A stretch of 64,000 nucleotides of DNA, taken from contig NZ_AP025698.1 in the NCBI RefSeq assembly GCF_023167465.1, forward strand, positions 124,001-188,000. Reading direction: 5' to 3'. This DNA comes from Methanothermobacter tenebrarum. GTDB taxonomy: Archaea; Methanobacteriota; Methanobacteria; Methanobacteriales; DSM-23052. A model generated the notes under the pieces. It saw nothing but the letters and a program-made list of their open reading frames with translations, did not search any database and had not been told where the DNA came from. The translations under genes and the position numbers were made by a program. Positions 62,840-64,000 of this stretch are shown piece by piece (within the stretch, counting starts at the first letter, position 1; every line of letters starts with the position of its first letter).

Positions 62840-63679
62840 ATGAAAGTCGAAGATGTGATGACCACAACAGTAATAGTAATGCCAGACACTCAACAAGTTT
62901 CCTATGCCAGAAACCTAATGCTGAAACATGGGATAAGCCACATAGTCGTAGTGGACAGTGAAAGAAAACCAGTCGGTATAGTAACAGAAAAAGATATAAC
63001 CCGCAAACTGCGGGTGGCCGGGCCAACATGGCGTAGAAGGCCAATAGACAAAATATCCATAAAGAGGGTGATGAGTAAAGACATTATAACCGTACCGGCC
63101 AATGCAGACATAAGAGAAGCCGTAGATATTATGCTAAGAAATAATATAAGCTCCCTACCCGTAGTAGAGGATGGGAAACTTGTTGGTATAATAACAAAAA
63201 CAGACCTTCTCAGAGTTTATAATGAAAAATGTAAGGGCAGATGGAAAGTCTCCGATCTCATGACGAAGGATGTTATCACAGTCACAGAAAACCATACGAT
63301 AGCCCATGTAACAAGTTTAATGGAAGAAAATAAGATAGGGAGGATCATCGTAATTAAAGACGGGGAACCAATAGGGATCATAACATCAGAGAACATATCA
63401 TTCGCCCAACTTGAAGACCCCGAGACTGGAGTACCCCTTGAGAAAATCTATTTCATAGGAAGAGCATCGAAAGAGAAAAAGAAGGTCAGATTAGTCTCCA
63501 TGTTAACAGCAGGGGACATCATGACAGAAGATCTCATAAAATTAGAAGAGAACGCTGACGCTGTCGAAGCCGCTAACATAATGTTAAAAGAGAAAATTAG
63601 CGGAATCCCCATAGTAGACGAGAAAAACCAACTCAAGGGTATAATAACAAAAACAGACATCATAAAAGGCATACAATAA
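62840..63679 (+). CDS. CBS-domain protein
   Basis: 279 residues, four CBS motifs (VEDVMTTTVIVMPD, RVMSKDIITVPA, VSDLMTKDVITVTE, AGDIMTEDLIKLEE). ATG after TAGGTGAGAAAAG. Lies 24 bases after the previous CBS gene. Confidence 0.9.
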   Translation: MKVEDVMTTTVIVMPDTQQVSYARNLMLKHGISHIVVVDSERKPVGIVTEKDITRKLRVAGPTWRRRPIDKISIKRVMSKDIITVPANADIREAVDIMLRNNISSLPVVEDGKLVGIITKTDLLRVYNEKCKGRWKVSDLMTKDVITVTENHTIAHVTSLMEENKIGRIIVIKDGEPIGIITSENISFAQLEDPETGVPLEKIYFIGRASKEKKKVRLVSMLTAGDIMTEDLIKLEENADAVEAANIMLKEKISGIPIVDEKNQLKGIITKTDIIKGIQ

Positions 63680-63694
63680 TCCTGGGGGGATCAT

Positions 63695-64000
63695 ATGAAG
63701 ATAAAATACCTCATGAACCAGAACGTCACCTGTATTGATAAAGATCAAAACATTTGTGATGCCCTGCGGATAATGAAAAAGAATAATATTTCACGCCTCG
63801 TGGTCATAAACACTAACAATGAGCATGTAAAAGAAGTTGTTGGGATAATAACTGAAAAGGATATAGCCAAAAAACTTGGATCCTCAAGATACGGGAACCT
63901 AGCACCATCACATTTCCACGTATCAACTGTCATGAGCCCAAATATTATAACAGCAGATGTTAACATGGACGTGAGCACAGCAGCCCATATAATGCTAGAA
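63695..64000 (+). CDS. CBS-domain protein, N-terminal part (cut by right edge)
   Basis: First 102 residues of another CBS protein (KIKYLMNQNVTCID, VVGIITEKDIAKKL, VSTVMSPNIITADV). ATG follows GGGGGGATC. The rest lies beyond the window. Fifth in the tandem CBS cluster. Confidence 0.85.
   Translation, partial: MKIKYLMNQNVTCIDKDQNICDALRIMKKNNISRLVVINTNNEHVKEVVGIITEKDIAKKLGSSRYGNLAPSHFHVSTVMSPNIITADVNMDVSTAAHIMLE

Overview
This window is a chromosomal segment from a hydrogenotrophic methanogenic archaeon of the Methanobacteriales, most like Methanothermobacter. The evidence is F420-reducing hydrogenase (frhADGB), formylmethanofuran:H4MPT formyltransferase (ftr), a full energy-converting hydrogenase B operon (ehbA to ehbQ), archaeal information-processing genes and pseudo-free archaeal tRNAs. 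The DNA is clearly AT-rich, so a low-GC relative of M. thermautotrophicus is likely; that species-level guess is inference. Ribosome binding sites are mostly GGTGAT/GGAGG-like. GTG and TTG starts are common, and several starts were moved downstream of the longest open frame because the first start codon lies inside the ribosome binding site.

Layout. 1-11.3 kb: an information-processing block with pus10 (cut by the left edge) and ffh on the minus strand. On the plus strand follow hpt, dph2, csl4, rpo11, a DUF99 gene, a Nudix gene, tfs, PCNA, Gins51, L44e, S27e, aIF2-alpha, Nop10, a PAC2 protein and an EndoQ-like repair endonuclease. 11.4-20 kb: two almost identical tRNA-Arg genes, a second PAC2 gene with a PepSY-domain protein, the frhADGB operon, a macro-domain protein, a methyltransferase, methionine aminopeptidase and two single-TM coiled-coil proteins. 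20.4-24.9 kb: initiator tRNA and RNase P RNA in tandem, then dnaJ, dnaK and grpE with a divergent HTH regulator. 24.9-34 kb: hypF, larB, hisE, a CBS-ParB protein, a DUF504 gene, gatB, a radical SAM gene, a cluster of seven tRNAs (tRNA-Trp has an intron) and hjc.

34-46 kb: trkA/trkH, a TRAM protein, ftr, a potassium channel with three C-terminal repeats, nnr, argG and two small enzymes or membrane proteins. After these comes an 840-base decayed stretch that keeps the structured right end of an IS605/TnpB-type element but no tnpB gene. 46.4-56 kb: ehbA-Q in one run. 56-60.4 kb: a Cas4-like protein that lacks the usual nuclease residues, a nucleotidyltransferase, a PPC-DUF366 fusion, queD and queE (preQ0/archaeosine precursor synthesis). 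60.4-64 kb: five consecutive CBS-domain genes, the last cut by the right edge.

How it fits together: Frh reduces F420 for methanogenesis and Ehb supplies low-potential electrons for carbon fixation. HypF and FrhD mature the nickel-iron hydrogenases, and Ftr carries the one-carbon unit to H4MPT. The rest is translation, replication, repair, chaperone and ion-homeostasis housekeeping. I see no rRNA, CRISPR array or intact transposase gene. The least-explained items are the orphan IS605 remnant, the channel C-terminal repeats, the Cas4-like protein, the PPC-DUF366 gene and the guide-RNA intron of tRNA-Trp.
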